A stretch of DNA of 64,000 nt from Mesorhizobium waimense (GTDB lineage: Bacteria > Pseudomonadota > Alphaproteobacteria > Rhizobiales > Rhizobiaceae), in assembly GCF_003601975.1 (NCBI RefSeq), contig NZ_QZWZ01000020.1, positions 1 through 64,000 on the forward strand. Direction: 5' to 3'. The position numbers and the translations under genes are program-made. This document shows, one piece after another, positions 17,360 through 25,862 of the stretch. Positions within the stretch are counted from its first letter, which is position 1. Each line of letters starts with the position of its first letter. The notes beneath the pieces were generated by a model. It saw only the letters and a program-made list of their open reading frames with translations, was not told where the DNA came from and did no database searches.

Positions 17360-17389
17360 TTGCCAACAGTTGTATAACACTTTGATAAT
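17360..17389 (+). promoter_or_regulatory. Candidate sigma-70 promoter for the GT2_4-type gene
   Basis: TTGCCA at 17360 and GATAAT at 17384 with an 18-bp spacer, about 57 bp before ATG 17446, in an AT-rich patch between divergent genes. Confidence 0.4.
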
Positions 17390-17445
17390 TGTCTTGCGGG
17401 CATAACGCACGTGTCTTTCGCGCAAACCGGATTGAAGACGTTCGG

Positions 17446-18459
17446 ATGATTGGCCTTCTACCCCCAAGACATCTCGCGCGGCTGGATGATCGGCAGATCG
17501 ACATAGCCGATGGCGAGATCCTGTGCTTTGTCGGCCTGCGCAACGAAGCGACGTTGTTGCCGCATATCCTCGACCACTACCGCGGCCTTGGCGTCGACCG
17601 CTTTTTCTTCCTGGACAATGGTTCGACGGACGGCACCCGTGAACTGATCCTGGAACAGCCGGACAGCCACTGCTTCCACACCGAGGGATCGCATTTCGCG
17701 CAGAACATCGATCCGCCGCGATGGATCAACACGCTCATGAACGTCTTCGGCACCGGCCATTGGTGCCTTTCGGTCGACGCCGACGAGCTTCTCGTCTATC
17801 CCGATCTTGAGCGGGTAAACCTGCGCCAGCTTTGCAGTTATCTCGACTCGACCGGCGCCGAAGCCGTGATCGGCTCGATGATCGACATGTATGCCGACGG
17901 CCCGCTGGCCGAATGCAGCTATGACGGCACGATACCGCTCATCGAGGCTTCACCCTACTTCGATCCGGAGCCCGGATGGCTGCGAGCCCGCGACGGCTTA
18001 TATCCGCCGGAGCAGATGTTCGGTGGCGTGCGGGAACGTGTTTTCTGGCACGGCCGGTTCAAGCAGACGTTTCCCCCGTGCCTGACGAAGGTGCCGATCG
18101 TGCGATGGGGACGGGGCACGCATTACCACGTGGCGCAGCACACGATCAGCAAGGTCCGGTTCAGCGAACTGCGCGTCGCGTTGCTTCACTTCAAGTTCGT
18201 CTGGGGGTTCCGCCAAAAGTCAGCGTCGTCGCTGAGCGAGAACACGCAACTGAAGGAAAAGACGCTCGAGGAGCGCGCTGCTTACATGGAAGCGCTGGAG
18301 CGCGATCCGAAACTGGCGCTCCGCAACCATCGGTCTGTGCGCTATCGCGGCGACGCCGCGCAGCTCGTCGATCTCGGCTGGATGAGAACCTCGGATCGCT
18401 ACGCCGAATTTGTGTCGAGCCAGGCTGCGCGGCGCCTTCACGGCGACGCGACCACCTGA
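17446..18459 (+). CDS. Glycosyltransferase family 2 (GT2_4-type)
   Basis: A 337-residue GT-A-like transferase. CFVGLRNEATLLPHILDHYR followed by FFFLDNGSTDGT, and CLSVDADELLVYP with the DADE metal motif, match the Glyco_tranf_2_4/GT92-like group. WVKF-type residues in LLHFKFVWGF and the C-terminal WM-x-TSDRY fit the family. No signal peptide or membrane helix is seen, so it is likely cytoplasmic. ATG 17446 is preferred; an in-frame TTG lies 57 nt upstream. It is divergent from the GT4-GT2 fusion gene. Donor and acceptor are unknown. Confidence 0.8.
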   Translation: MIGLLPPRHLARLDDRQIDIADGEILCFVGLRNEATLLPHILDHYRGLGVDRFFFLDNGSTDGTRELILEQPDSHCFHTEGSHFAQNIDPPRWINTLMNVFGTGHWCLSVDADELLVYPDLERVNLRQLCSYLDSTGAEAVIGSMIDMYADGPLAECSYDGTIPLIEASPYFDPEPGWLRARDGLYPPEQMFGGVRERVFWHGRFKQTFPPCLTKVPIVRWGRGTHYHVAQHTISKVRFSELRVALLHFKFVWGFRQKSASSLSENTQLKEKTLEERAAYMEALERDPKLALRNHRSVRYRGDAAQLVDLGWMRTSDRYAEFVSSQAARRLHGDATT

Positions 18460-18488
18460 CTGCCAAAACGGGAAGACGCAGCTAAGAC

Positions 18489-18779
18489 CTATCCGCCGTA
18501 GCGGCCGCCGCCATCACCACCGTTTCCATTCCCACCGCCCGCCGCAAACTGGGACAGGCTGTTGAGCGCAAGCGCCTTACAGGCCGTCGGAGCATTCGGA
18601 TAACGGTGCAGATAGTCCTCGAGCGCCTCGATGGTGCCGATCTTAAGGGCCTGCTCGCAAGCAAGCTCGGCCTCCTTGACGGGAGCAACCGCCATTTGCG
18701 CCTGCGCCACGTTGGAAAAAGCGACGCTCACGCCCAGAACACTAAGTCCGCCCAACAGTAGCGATTGGATTTTACGCAT
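18489..18779 (-). CDS. Small exported protein with Gly-rich tail
   Basis: A 96-residue protein with a signal peptide (cleavage near NVAQAQ), two Cys residues and a C-terminal run rich in Gly, Asn and Asp ending GGRYGG. The segment ALEDYLHRYPNAPTACKALAL resembles the short helical motif (E-x-F-L-x-R-Y-P) found after caspase-like and Sel1 proteins in rhizobia. Function is unknown. A strong promoter-like sequence lies 37 bp upstream. It is convergent with the GT2_4-type gene (29 nt apart). Confidence 0.7.
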   Translation of the reverse strand: MRKIQSLLLGGLSVLGVSVAFSNVAQAQMAVAPVKEAELACEQALKIGTIEALEDYLHRYPNAPTACKALALNSLSQFAAGGGNGNGGDGGGRYGG

Positions 18780-18815
18780 TACACACCCCTTCCACTACGA
18801 ACCCCATAGCCCTTG

Positions 18816-18843
18816 ATAATATTAGTTGTTAGTAATTTGTCAA
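18816..18843 (-). promoter_or_regulatory. Candidate sigma-70 promoter of the small exported protein
   Basis: On the minus strand TTGACA (18843-18838), a 16-bp spacer and TATTAT (18821-18816), placed just upstream of ATG 18779. Both boxes are close to consensus and the patch is AT-rich. Confidence 0.5.
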
Positions 18844-18917
18844 CCATAACAGCGGCCAAGCAGCCGTTCTCTTGGGGGATGGTTAACGGTCTCGGGGCCT
18901 GGTCGCCCGTTGGATTG

Positions 18918-21602
18918 CTATTCGCTGAACAGCGTCAGCTTTCGAAAGAAAGCATTGGTCGGAAAACCATTGGGCGTCCCCGCAAAACGCACCGTAAGAA
19001 CGATAGAAAGCGGCATCTTGCGCCTGGCGTGAAGCATCACCACCAGGGGGTGGCGCACGAATTTGTCTTTCACGGTCATCCACCCCGAAAAGGCAATCGT
19101 TTGGGCAGCGATGTCCTGCTGCCAGTCTATGGTTTGATCGGGGCGGGCGAGAGCCAGGGCGAAGTCCATTGCCGGTGCGTCGGCATGCGCGACTTCGACG
19201 ATTGCTTCTATCTTGCGGAAGAAGGGCGGAAACTGATGATCAAGCGATGCGGCGACCGCACCCTCCAGATGCGGGCGCAGGAACACTCCACCGCCATCCG
19301 GTGCGACCAGGAGCAAGGGGAGAGGCGAGGGGCGCGGTGTGAGCAGCCGTGCGCTCCTCAACATGTCGAAGCCGAGAGTGTTCGAGCCGACATCAGCGCG
19401 GTCCGGGTCATGGCGGCGCTCATCGGCTTGGGGGCGTCCAAGCAAGGTGGCTGCCGTGTCGGGGCGACCGATCGATGCGGCAATGGCGGCAAGTTTCGCC
19501 ATGGCGGCATCGCTGTTCGGCTCGACGTCGCAGAGCTCCAGATATTTCTGATTGGCGGGTGTATACTTCAGGTTTTCGCGCGCGCTTTCGATCTCGGATT
19601 GCGCTGTGTTCTGGGCGATGGCCAACTTGTAGAGCTGCCCCAAATCACCGAATTGGCTTGACCTGAACGCTTCCACGACGGGGAGGCGATTGTCGTACCA
19701 ATTCGACGTCCGGAACATTCCGTCAGGCTTCGAGCGGTACCAGTAGAGCGGTTTTGGAATAGGCCTGAGCTTGAGCCCGGCAAGCGAGGCTCGCGCAAAG
19801 AATTCCCAGTCGTGCATGGCGTAGCCCGGTTGCTCGATCCAGAACCCGATCTGTGCAAAGACGGATCGACGCACCATCGCATTGGCATCGCCGTAGACAT
19901 TGTGGATCAGGCCAAGCGTGTCGGGACCACCCAATGGCAAATACTGGATCAGCCCATCGGCCCGGTCCCCGGGCACGAAATCCTCATAGAAGATCAGTTG
20001 GAACGCGGTGCAGATGTCCGCGCCTGAAATTGCCATGGCGCGCACGAAATGGTCGACAGCCTCCGGAAACAGCGCGTTGTCATCGTCGACGAACAGGATC
20101 AGCTCGCCATGCGCGGCACGGATGCCGGCATTTCGCGCCGCGCCGAGATGCCGGTGCGGCCGCCGCAGGATCTTCCATCCGCGCTGACGGAAGGTCGGCT
20201 CCAATGCATCCAGCAATCGCCTGGCTTCGTCCAGGTCGCTTCCGTCGTCAACCAGCACCAGCTCCAGGTGATCGTAGGTTTGCGCTTCGATCGCCGCGAT
20301 CGCCTGTTTCAGATAGAGCGGCCGGTTGCGATGGGCCATGACGATCGAGACCAGCGGTGACGATCCGGCGCCTTTATGGATGCGCCTCCGCTTGGCCGGC
20401 GTCGGCAAATTGCGCGTATCCAGCCATGATTGACGGCATTGGCTGAGGCTGTCGATCGGCAAGGGGCGAGGGGGATCCTTGAGCGCCGCCAGGATCGCCT
20501 GCGCCAAAGCGGCAGCGTCGGCATCGACCAGTCGCGGTTGCCTTGCCTGTGGCTTGCAGATCTCGGCGTGCGCGCCGACATTGGTTGCAACGAATGGCAA
20601 TCCCGCCTCGATGCATGCGGCGACGGCTCCGCCGGTCGATGCGGCGCGGGCGGGTATGACGGCAAGCGCGCCGGCGCGCGCGGCGTAGTCGAGCTTTGCC
20701 GCAAGGTTCGCGCGCGGCAACATGTTGAGCTTGAACGGCCACCGCTCGGCGCGTCGCAGAAGCAGGCCACCACTGTGCTCGCCCATGATCTTTCCGAATG
20801 GACCGAATGCGGTGACCGTCAGGCCTTTGGGCGCCGTCGGCGCCAGGATGTCCAATGCATCGCACAACAGCGTCATGCCATCGCGAAGGTGCCATCCGGC
20901 AAAGACGACAAGTTCTTTTGAGCTTTGTTTCCCGACCGACGATCGCGCGCCTGCCTGGTCGATGCGATCCTGGAGCAGCGGCGTCACCACCGCCTTCTTC
21001 ACCTTCCAATCTTTCGACAACATCCACTTGCGCAGTGCGGCAGACGCGCAGATCGTGCTGTCAGCCATCTCCGCGCAATATTTTTCCATGTAGGTCACGG
21101 CAATTGCGTCGGTGCTTCCCATGAACGCCCTGTCGGCTTCATGTGCCCATTCCAGCGGCGCCTGGGCAATGACCACAACCGACGGCAGAGCGGCAAAGGC
21201 CCCGGTCTCGACCGCCAGCAGCGTATAGTAGGGCAGTCCGCCCTCGAGGGGCGCGTAGACCAGATCGTGGCCGGACCGTTCGAGATAGTGCAGCAGCGCC
21301 GCGGACTGGCTCTCGGGCGTCGCCAGCGAAGGAAGCAGCTGAACGGACTTGTCGAGAACTTCCAGTCGGACAGAGCCCTCCAGCTCACGGTGACGCGCTG
21401 CCACCTCCTCGGAGGAAGGCACATCGCTCCCGGGAACCGATAGCAGGGTGACCTGGTCACCATCCTCGGCGAAAAGCCTGGCCAATTCGACCATGGCTGT
21501 GTCTTCGTCGCCACCATGGCCGATCGCACGCGTTACGACACAGACACGGCGAGGCCTGCCTTGCGGCTCTAACGGCCTCCGCTCCTTGCCACCAACGGCC
21601 AT
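18918..21602 (-). CDS. GT4-GT2 fusion glycosyltransferase (paralogue)
   Basis: An 894-residue relative of the protein at 14007-17309. The GT4-like half (about residues 15-370) keeps APLEGGLPYY and GEHSGGLLLRRAERWPFKL; the GT2 half (about 420-640) has VLVDDGSD and LFVDDDN. The C-terminal about 140 residues (VAPDGGGVFLRP to NAFFRKLTLF) match the tail of the larger paralogue. The about 170-residue beta-rich insert of that protein is missing, which explains most of the size difference. It probably builds or decorates exopolysaccharide or LPS. ATG 21602 is the start; a 234-nt region separates it from the divergent next gene. Confidence 0.8.
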   Translation of the reverse strand: MAVGGKERRPLEPQGRPRRVCVVTRAIGHGGDEDTAMVELARLFAEDGDQVTLLSVPGSDVPSSEEVAARHRELEGSVRLEVLDKSVQLLPSLATPESQSAALLHYLERSGHDLVYAPLEGGLPYYTLLAVETGAFAALPSVVVIAQAPLEWAHEADRAFMGSTDAIAVTYMEKYCAEMADSTICASAALRKWMLSKDWKVKKAVVTPLLQDRIDQAGARSSVGKQSSKELVVFAGWHLRDGMTLLCDALDILAPTAPKGLTVTAFGPFGKIMGEHSGGLLLRRAERWPFKLNMLPRANLAAKLDYAARAGALAVIPARAASTGGAVAACIEAGLPFVATNVGAHAEICKPQARQPRLVDADAAALAQAILAALKDPPRPLPIDSLSQCRQSWLDTRNLPTPAKRRRIHKGAGSSPLVSIVMAHRNRPLYLKQAIAAIEAQTYDHLELVLVDDGSDLDEARRLLDALEPTFRQRGWKILRRPHRHLGAARNAGIRAAHGELILFVDDDNALFPEAVDHFVRAMAISGADICTAFQLIFYEDFVPGDRADGLIQYLPLGGPDTLGLIHNVYGDANAMVRRSVFAQIGFWIEQPGYAMHDWEFFARASLAGLKLRPIPKPLYWYRSKPDGMFRTSNWYDNRLPVVEAFRSSQFGDLGQLYKLAIAQNTAQSEIESARENLKYTPANQKYLELCDVEPNSDAAMAKLAAIAASIGRPDTAATLLGRPQADERRHDPDRADVGSNTLGFDMLRSARLLTPRPSPLPLLLVAPDGGGVFLRPHLEGAVAASLDHQFPPFFRKIEAIVEVAHADAPAMDFALALARPDQTIDWQQDIAAQTIAFSGWMTVKDKFVRHPLVVMLHARRKMPLSIVLTVRFAGTPNGFPTNAFFRKLTLFSE

Positions 21603-21836
21603 CGAAGTTCCTCTGATCCAATTCCGCCGAGCGCTTCCGCAGCGTGGTCCATCGACAATGATGCCTGCGCCGGGTTTACTCTTCAGTGATCATCCTTCAG
21701 CGCCATTGGTAAACCAAATCGTCACGCAGGTTCTAAAACGGCTGTACAATCAATCGACTGTTACAACTTTAGCGACGCGGAATAGTCAATCTTTACGCCT
21801 CCCAGCTAGGCATTGACGGCATAGCAGGAGGCGCAA

Positions 21837-22352
21837 ATGAAAACGACAATGAAGTTTCTCGGCGCGCTCGGTTTGATGGGCGCACTGGTCTCGGCAAGCA
21901 CCGCAGGTGAATTGCTGCGCCCAAGCATCAAGCTCGGCACTGCCAACGTCAAGACGATCAGCGGCGATCGCGGCGGCTATGTGATCGACTATGCCATCCG
22001 TGTGCTGAAAATGCGCCGCAGCGGCGGCTTTGTGCGCTTCAACGGCGCGTGCGACTCGGCCTGCACCCTGTACCTGGCCATGCCCAAGGGCAAAGTGTGT
22101 GTCACACAGAGGGCGTCGTTCGGCTTCCACCTGCCCTATGGCGCGGGGGCGCGGGGCAACCAGGTAGCCGCGAATTTCATGATGAAGAACTACCCAGGCT
22201 GGGTTCGCAGCTGGATCGCGAAGCGCGGTGGGCTCAAGGGCTCCATCGCGACCATGACATACGCGGATGCCAGCCGCTATCTGCCAACCTGTCCGTCCGA
22301 ACAGCGTATGGCCATCGCGAACCTGGGTCCGACACGCCTGCGTGGCGGCTGA
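21837..22352 (+). CDS. Exported ClpP/SppA-like hypothetical protein
   Basis: A 171-residue protein with a signal peptide ending near ASTAGE. The segment SGGFVRFNGACDSACTLYLAMPKGKVCV has the layout of predicted periplasmic ClpP-like proteins (COG3904 type), in which the Ser of the C-x-S-A-C-T motif would be the nucleophile, and FGFHLPYG follows as a possible His-containing strand. Four Cys residues are in the mature protein. Whether it is an active serine protease is unknown. AGGAGG sits just before the ATG, and a strong hairpin follows the gene. Confidence 0.65.
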   Translation: MKTTMKFLGALGLMGALVSASTAGELLRPSIKLGTANVKTISGDRGGYVIDYAIRVLKMRRSGGFVRFNGACDSACTLYLAMPKGKVCVTQRASFGFHLPYGAGARGNQVAANFMMKNYPGWVRSWIAKRGGLKGSIATMTYADASRYLPTCPSEQRMAIANLGPTRLRGG

Positions 22353-22378
22353 TCGCAAGCCGGCGCTGAAAAGTATCG

Positions 22379-22410
22379 CGACGGCGGGCGCTCGAAAGCG
22401 CCCGCCGTCG
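22379..22410 (+). terminator. Hairpin terminator after the ClpP-like gene
   Basis: A perfect 14-bp stem (CGACGGCGGGCGCT and complement) with a CGAA loop, 27 nt after the stop. Only TTG follows, so the T-run is weak. Confidence 0.6.
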
Positions 22411-22468
22411 TTGATTCATGCGGCAGTCCGGAATTGCATGGGCCGGGCATTTGTATATTTTCCGACCC

Positions 22469-23236
22469 ATGTCCCCTGTTTCAGGTTTGAAGCGAATGCA
22501 GTCTTGCCAAAAGTTCGTCCTTCTCGCTTCGCCCAGAACCGGATCTCAAGCACTCAATAGCCATCTCAATCAGTATGACGGGATGGTGATGCACGGCGAA
22601 GTCTTCAATCCGAGCTTCGTCGGACTGCGCCATGACTACCACGAGAAAATGAACCTGCAGCGTGAAGACGTTGCCGCGCGGGATGTCGAGCCCGAACGGT
22701 TCATTTCGCAGATCTTCGACGATCCCTCGGCTCGCTTTGTCGGATTTCACATATTTCCCGACCAGACACGTGCGGCCGTTCTTCCCGTGCTCGAAGATGA
22801 AAGCGTCAAGAAGCTCTGGCTTGTGAGGAACCCGGTCGCGTCCTTTGTTTCATTGCTTGAGGCCGAGGCTTCCGGAGTCTGGATTCTTCATGCCTCGGAA
22901 CCGTTGCCCGCTGGCGACTACCGGCAAAAAGTGCATTTCGACATCGACCGGTTCAATGCGTACCTCTACGAGCTGAACCTGTTTCGGACCAAGATAAGAT
23001 CCGTGCTGTTCGAAACCGGGCAGCCGTATTTCCCGATCCACTATAGTGACATCGCCGATCCTCTGGTTGGCAACGCCATCATAGCCTATCTCGGCGGCGA
23101 CCAGCGCCTGGACCATTTCGAGATCGATATCGTAAAGCCGCCACCGCGCCCGTTTGTCGAGCGCATCGAGAATTACTGGGAATTCACCGCCTATTTCAGA
23201 GCCATTTCCTCGGAAGCTCTGTACGCGTTCGGGTGA
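22469..23236 (+). CDS. Sulfotransferase-like protein
   Basis: A 255-residue protein with the 5'-phosphosulfate loop FVLLASPRTGSQAL near its N-terminus and the 3'-phosphate contact LWLVRNPVASFVSLL near residue 115, both typical of PAPS-dependent sulfotransferases. It may sulfate a sugar of a surface glycan or nodulation-type signal, but the acceptor is unknown. The ATG at 22496 (MQSCQK) is an equally good start because the P-loop would then lie at residue 8. It is flanked by polysaccharide genes and has its own promoter region. Confidence 0.72.
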   Translation: MSPVSGLKRMQSCQKFVLLASPRTGSQALNSHLNQYDGMVMHGEVFNPSFVGLRHDYHEKMNLQREDVAARDVEPERFISQIFDDPSARFVGFHIFPDQTRAAVLPVLEDESVKKLWLVRNPVASFVSLLEAEASGVWILHASEPLPAGDYRQKVHFDIDRFNAYLYELNLFRTKIRSVLFETGQPYFPIHYSDIADPLVGNAIIAYLGGDQRLDHFEIDIVKPPPRPFVERIENYWEFTAYFRAISSEALYAFG

Positions 23237-23811
23237 GGTCTCGGGGCGACATCCTCTGGCGAGGGCACGATCGTTGCGAATGTCGTGCGGTGTCGGAAAT
23301 TCGCCGGCTTCCAATTCTTGCAGAGGCTCGAACCTGCCGACAGCCGCCGAACGGGCAGTTGGTGCCAAACAGTAGGCTGCACATCGACAAGGAAGCGACT
23401 GGTCGCACCGACGGCAGCGAGACCAGCATGTTCAACAATGGCTCGTTATGGATCAACGGCCCTTCGTCGAGGGATGCGTGTAGAACTGGGCACGCCTGAA
23501 ACGCGTCGATCGGACTGCGTTTTGAGGCGCGCAGCAAAACCAATCGATCGCATTTTAATAATATCCGGCGCAGCCGCGAAGGGCGGTGCTCACCACGCCG
23601 CTTGCCCGAATATTAATAAGCGTCGTCTAATATTCTCGCGGAAGGAAAGGGCTGTTCACACGGCGTAAAAGGCGATCAGGGTGAATCTGTCGCCGCTCGC
23701 CATGGATCTGCAGCCCGAGCGGCTTTGGCAGCGGTCGAGCTGCCGTTCTCGATACTGATCTCAGCCGGGGGGCGCGAGCCGGGGGCAAGAGGTTGGCGCA
23801 GGCTCTGCCCG
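23237..23811. other. Intergenic region, no gene recognised
   Basis: 575 bp between the sulfotransferase-like gene and the leftward lpsL-like gene. Short open frames here look like composition artefacts. The stretch near 23560-23640 is AT-rich and could hold a terminator or promoter, but no clear hairpin with a T-run was found. Confidence 0.5.
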
Positions 23812-24786
23812 CTACCTCTTGCCCTCCGGCCGCCATTCCTGGCAATACCAGTCGACGAAATTCCGCAAACCTTCCTCGATAGGCACCTTCGGCTTGAAGC
23901 CGAAATCCCGCTCCAGCGCGCTGGTGTCGGCATAGGTCTTCTCGACCTCGCCGGCCTGCATGGGCTCGTTATGGCGTATCGCCTTGACCCCCAGCAGGCT
24001 TTCCAGCGTGTCGATGAAATGGCCGAGATGGACCGGCTGGCTGTTGCCGATATTGTAAAGGGCGTGCCCGCCGGTTGGTGGCTTGTCGAGGATGGCGACG
24101 ACGCCGTCGACGATGTCGTCGACATAGGTGAAGTCGCGCCACATCTCGCCATGGTTGAAGACCCGGATCGGCTTGCCCGCAAGCATCGCCTCGGTGAAGA
24201 TCCAGCTCGCCATGTCGGGCCGGCCCCACGGGCCGTAGACGGTGAAGAAGCGCAGGCCGGTCTGCGGCAGGCCGAACAGATGCGAATAGGTCGAGCTCAT
24301 CAGCTCGTCGGCCTTCTTGGTCGCGGCGTAGATCGACACCGGGTCGTCGACGCGGTCGCTCTCCGAAAACGGCACCTTGGTGTTGCCGCCATAGACCGAG
24401 CTCGACGAGGCGTAGACGAGGTGCTCGATGTCGGGCGCAGCCCGGCAGAGTTCGAGAATTTCCAGATGGCCGGCAATGTTGGCGTGGATATAGGCGCGCG
24501 GATTTTCCAGCGAATAGCGCACGCCCGCCTGGGCTGCCAGATGCACGATCTTGCGGACCGGCCGCTTGCCAAGCACCGCGGCCAGGACGCCTGATTCGGC
24601 GATATCCAGCTCGTGGAACGAAAATCCCGTCCTGCCGGCAAGCCGGGCGAGCCGCGCCACTTTCAGTGCCGGATCGTAATAGGCGTTCATGTTGTCGACG
24701 CCGACGACCTCGTCGCCGCGGTCCAGAAGCCGCTGGCAGACATGACTGCCGATGAAGCCCGCGGCACCGGTCACAACTATGGACAT
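23812..24786 (-). CDS. lpsL: UDP-glucuronate 4-epimerase (LpsL-like)
   Basis: A 324-residue extended SDR. The NAD site is VTGAAGFIGSHV (residues 5-16), the segment GVDNMNAYYDPALK is characteristic of UDP-glucuronate 4-epimerases, and the catalytic YAATK lies near residue 148. It makes UDP-galacturonate for LPS or EPS. It is the last gene of a leftward run with a GT2 and an LPG_synthase_TM protein; there are 26 nt between it and the GT2 gene. The symbol is by similarity to rhizobial LpsL. Confidence 0.82.
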   Translation of the reverse strand: MSIVVTGAAGFIGSHVCQRLLDRGDEVVGVDNMNAYYDPALKVARLARLAGRTGFSFHELDIAESGVLAAVLGKRPVRKIVHLAAQAGVRYSLENPRAYIHANIAGHLEILELCRAAPDIEHLVYASSSSVYGGNTKVPFSESDRVDDPVSIYAATKKADELMSSTYSHLFGLPQTGLRFFTVYGPWGRPDMASWIFTEAMLAGKPIRVFNHGEMWRDFTYVDDIVDGVVAILDKPPTGGHALYNIGNSQPVHLGHFIDTLESLLGVKAIRHNEPMQAGEVEKTYADTSALERDFGFKPKVPIEEGLRNFVDWYCQEWRPEGKR

Positions 24787-24812
24787 AGAACCCCCAGAGC
24801 TTTGCGATCAGG

Positions 24813-25862
24813 TCACCGGCTGGGGCGATACCAGCCGTCGCCTTCATTTTCACCGGGCGCCGATTGCGGACGCGCGACGTAGGCCGATGACCCGTTCGCC
24901 TCGTGATAGACGCGCGCCAGCATTTCCGCCAGCACGCCCGACGTCACCATCTGCACCCCGGCGATGAGCAGGAAGAAGCCTGTGAACAGCATCGGGCGCG
25001 TTCCGATGTCCTGGCCGAAAAACAGCTTCAGGCCGAACAGATAGGTAAGGATCAGCGAGCCCAGCGCGCCCAGCACGATGCCGATGCCGCCGAAGAAATG
25101 CCCGGGCCGCGTGCGATAGCGCATGAAGAAATACATGAAGACCAGATCGAGCACGACCCTGAAGGTGCGCGAAATGCCGTACTTGGACTGGCCGTGGATC
25201 CGCGCATGGTGCGTCACCACTTCCTGTGCGATGCGCCGTGGCGTCGTCACCGTGGCGAGCCAGGCCGGGATGAAGCGGTGCATCTCGCCATAGAGCCTGA
25301 CGCTGCGGATGACGTTGCCGCGATAGACCTTGAGGCTGCAGCCATAGTCCTTGAGGCGCACGCCGGTGACGCGCGCGATCAGCGAGTTGGCGATGCGCGA
25401 AGGCAGCCTGCGCATCAAAAGCCCTTCCTGGCGATCCTTGCGCCAGCCGACCACCAGGTCGAGATCCTCGGTCAGCAACCGGTAGACCATGCGCGGGATG
25501 TCGAAGGGGTCGTTCTGCAGGTCGCCGTCGATCGTGGCGATGACATCGCCGCGCGCCGCGTCCATGCCGGCCTGCATCGCCGCCGTCTGCTTGTAGTTGC
25601 GCACCAGCTCGACCGCGTGCACATGCGGGCCGTAATGCGCCGCCAGGCGCCTGATCTCGCTCACCGTCGCGTCGGTGCTGCCGTCGTCCACCAGCACAAC
25701 CTCCCACGGCCGGCCGTAATGTTCCATCGCCTGGTGAATCCGGGCCAGCAGCGGTTCGACGTTTTCGGCCTCGTTGTACATGGGAACGACGATCGACAGC
25801 GTGTGGTCCGGCATGACCGCGCCCTCGGGCAGTCCCGAAGCAGGGATGGGCAATACGTTCAT
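24813..25862 (-). CDS. GT2 polyprenyl-phosphate glycosyltransferase (DPM1/ArnC-like)
   Basis: A 349-residue membrane-bound GT2. The catalytic half begins LSIVVPMYNEAENVEPLL; VLVDDGSTD and ATIDGDLQNDP carry the metal and donor motifs, and the VVGWRKDRQEG segment is typical of polyprenyl-phosphate sugar transferases. Two C-terminal hydrophobic helices (about residues 240-310) anchor it. It overlaps the upstream LPG_synthase_TM gene by ATGA. A start at MPDHTLS (25814) is possible. It could supply lipid-linked sugars such as galacturonate donors, given the adjacent lpsL-like gene; that is an inference. Confidence 0.83.
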   Translation of the reverse strand: MNVLPIPASGLPEGAVMPDHTLSIVVPMYNEAENVEPLLARIHQAMEHYGRPWEVVLVDDGSTDATVSEIRRLAAHYGPHVHAVELVRNYKQTAAMQAGMDAARGDVIATIDGDLQNDPFDIPRMVYRLLTEDLDLVVGWRKDRQEGLLMRRLPSRIANSLIARVTGVRLKDYGCSLKVYRGNVIRSVRLYGEMHRFIPAWLATVTTPRRIAQEVVTHHARIHGQSKYGISRTFRVVLDLVFMYFFMRYRTRPGHFFGGIGIVLGALGSLILTYLFGLKLFFGQDIGTRPMLFTGFFLLIAGVQMVTSGVLAEMLARVYHEANGSSAYVARPQSAPGENEGDGWYRPSR

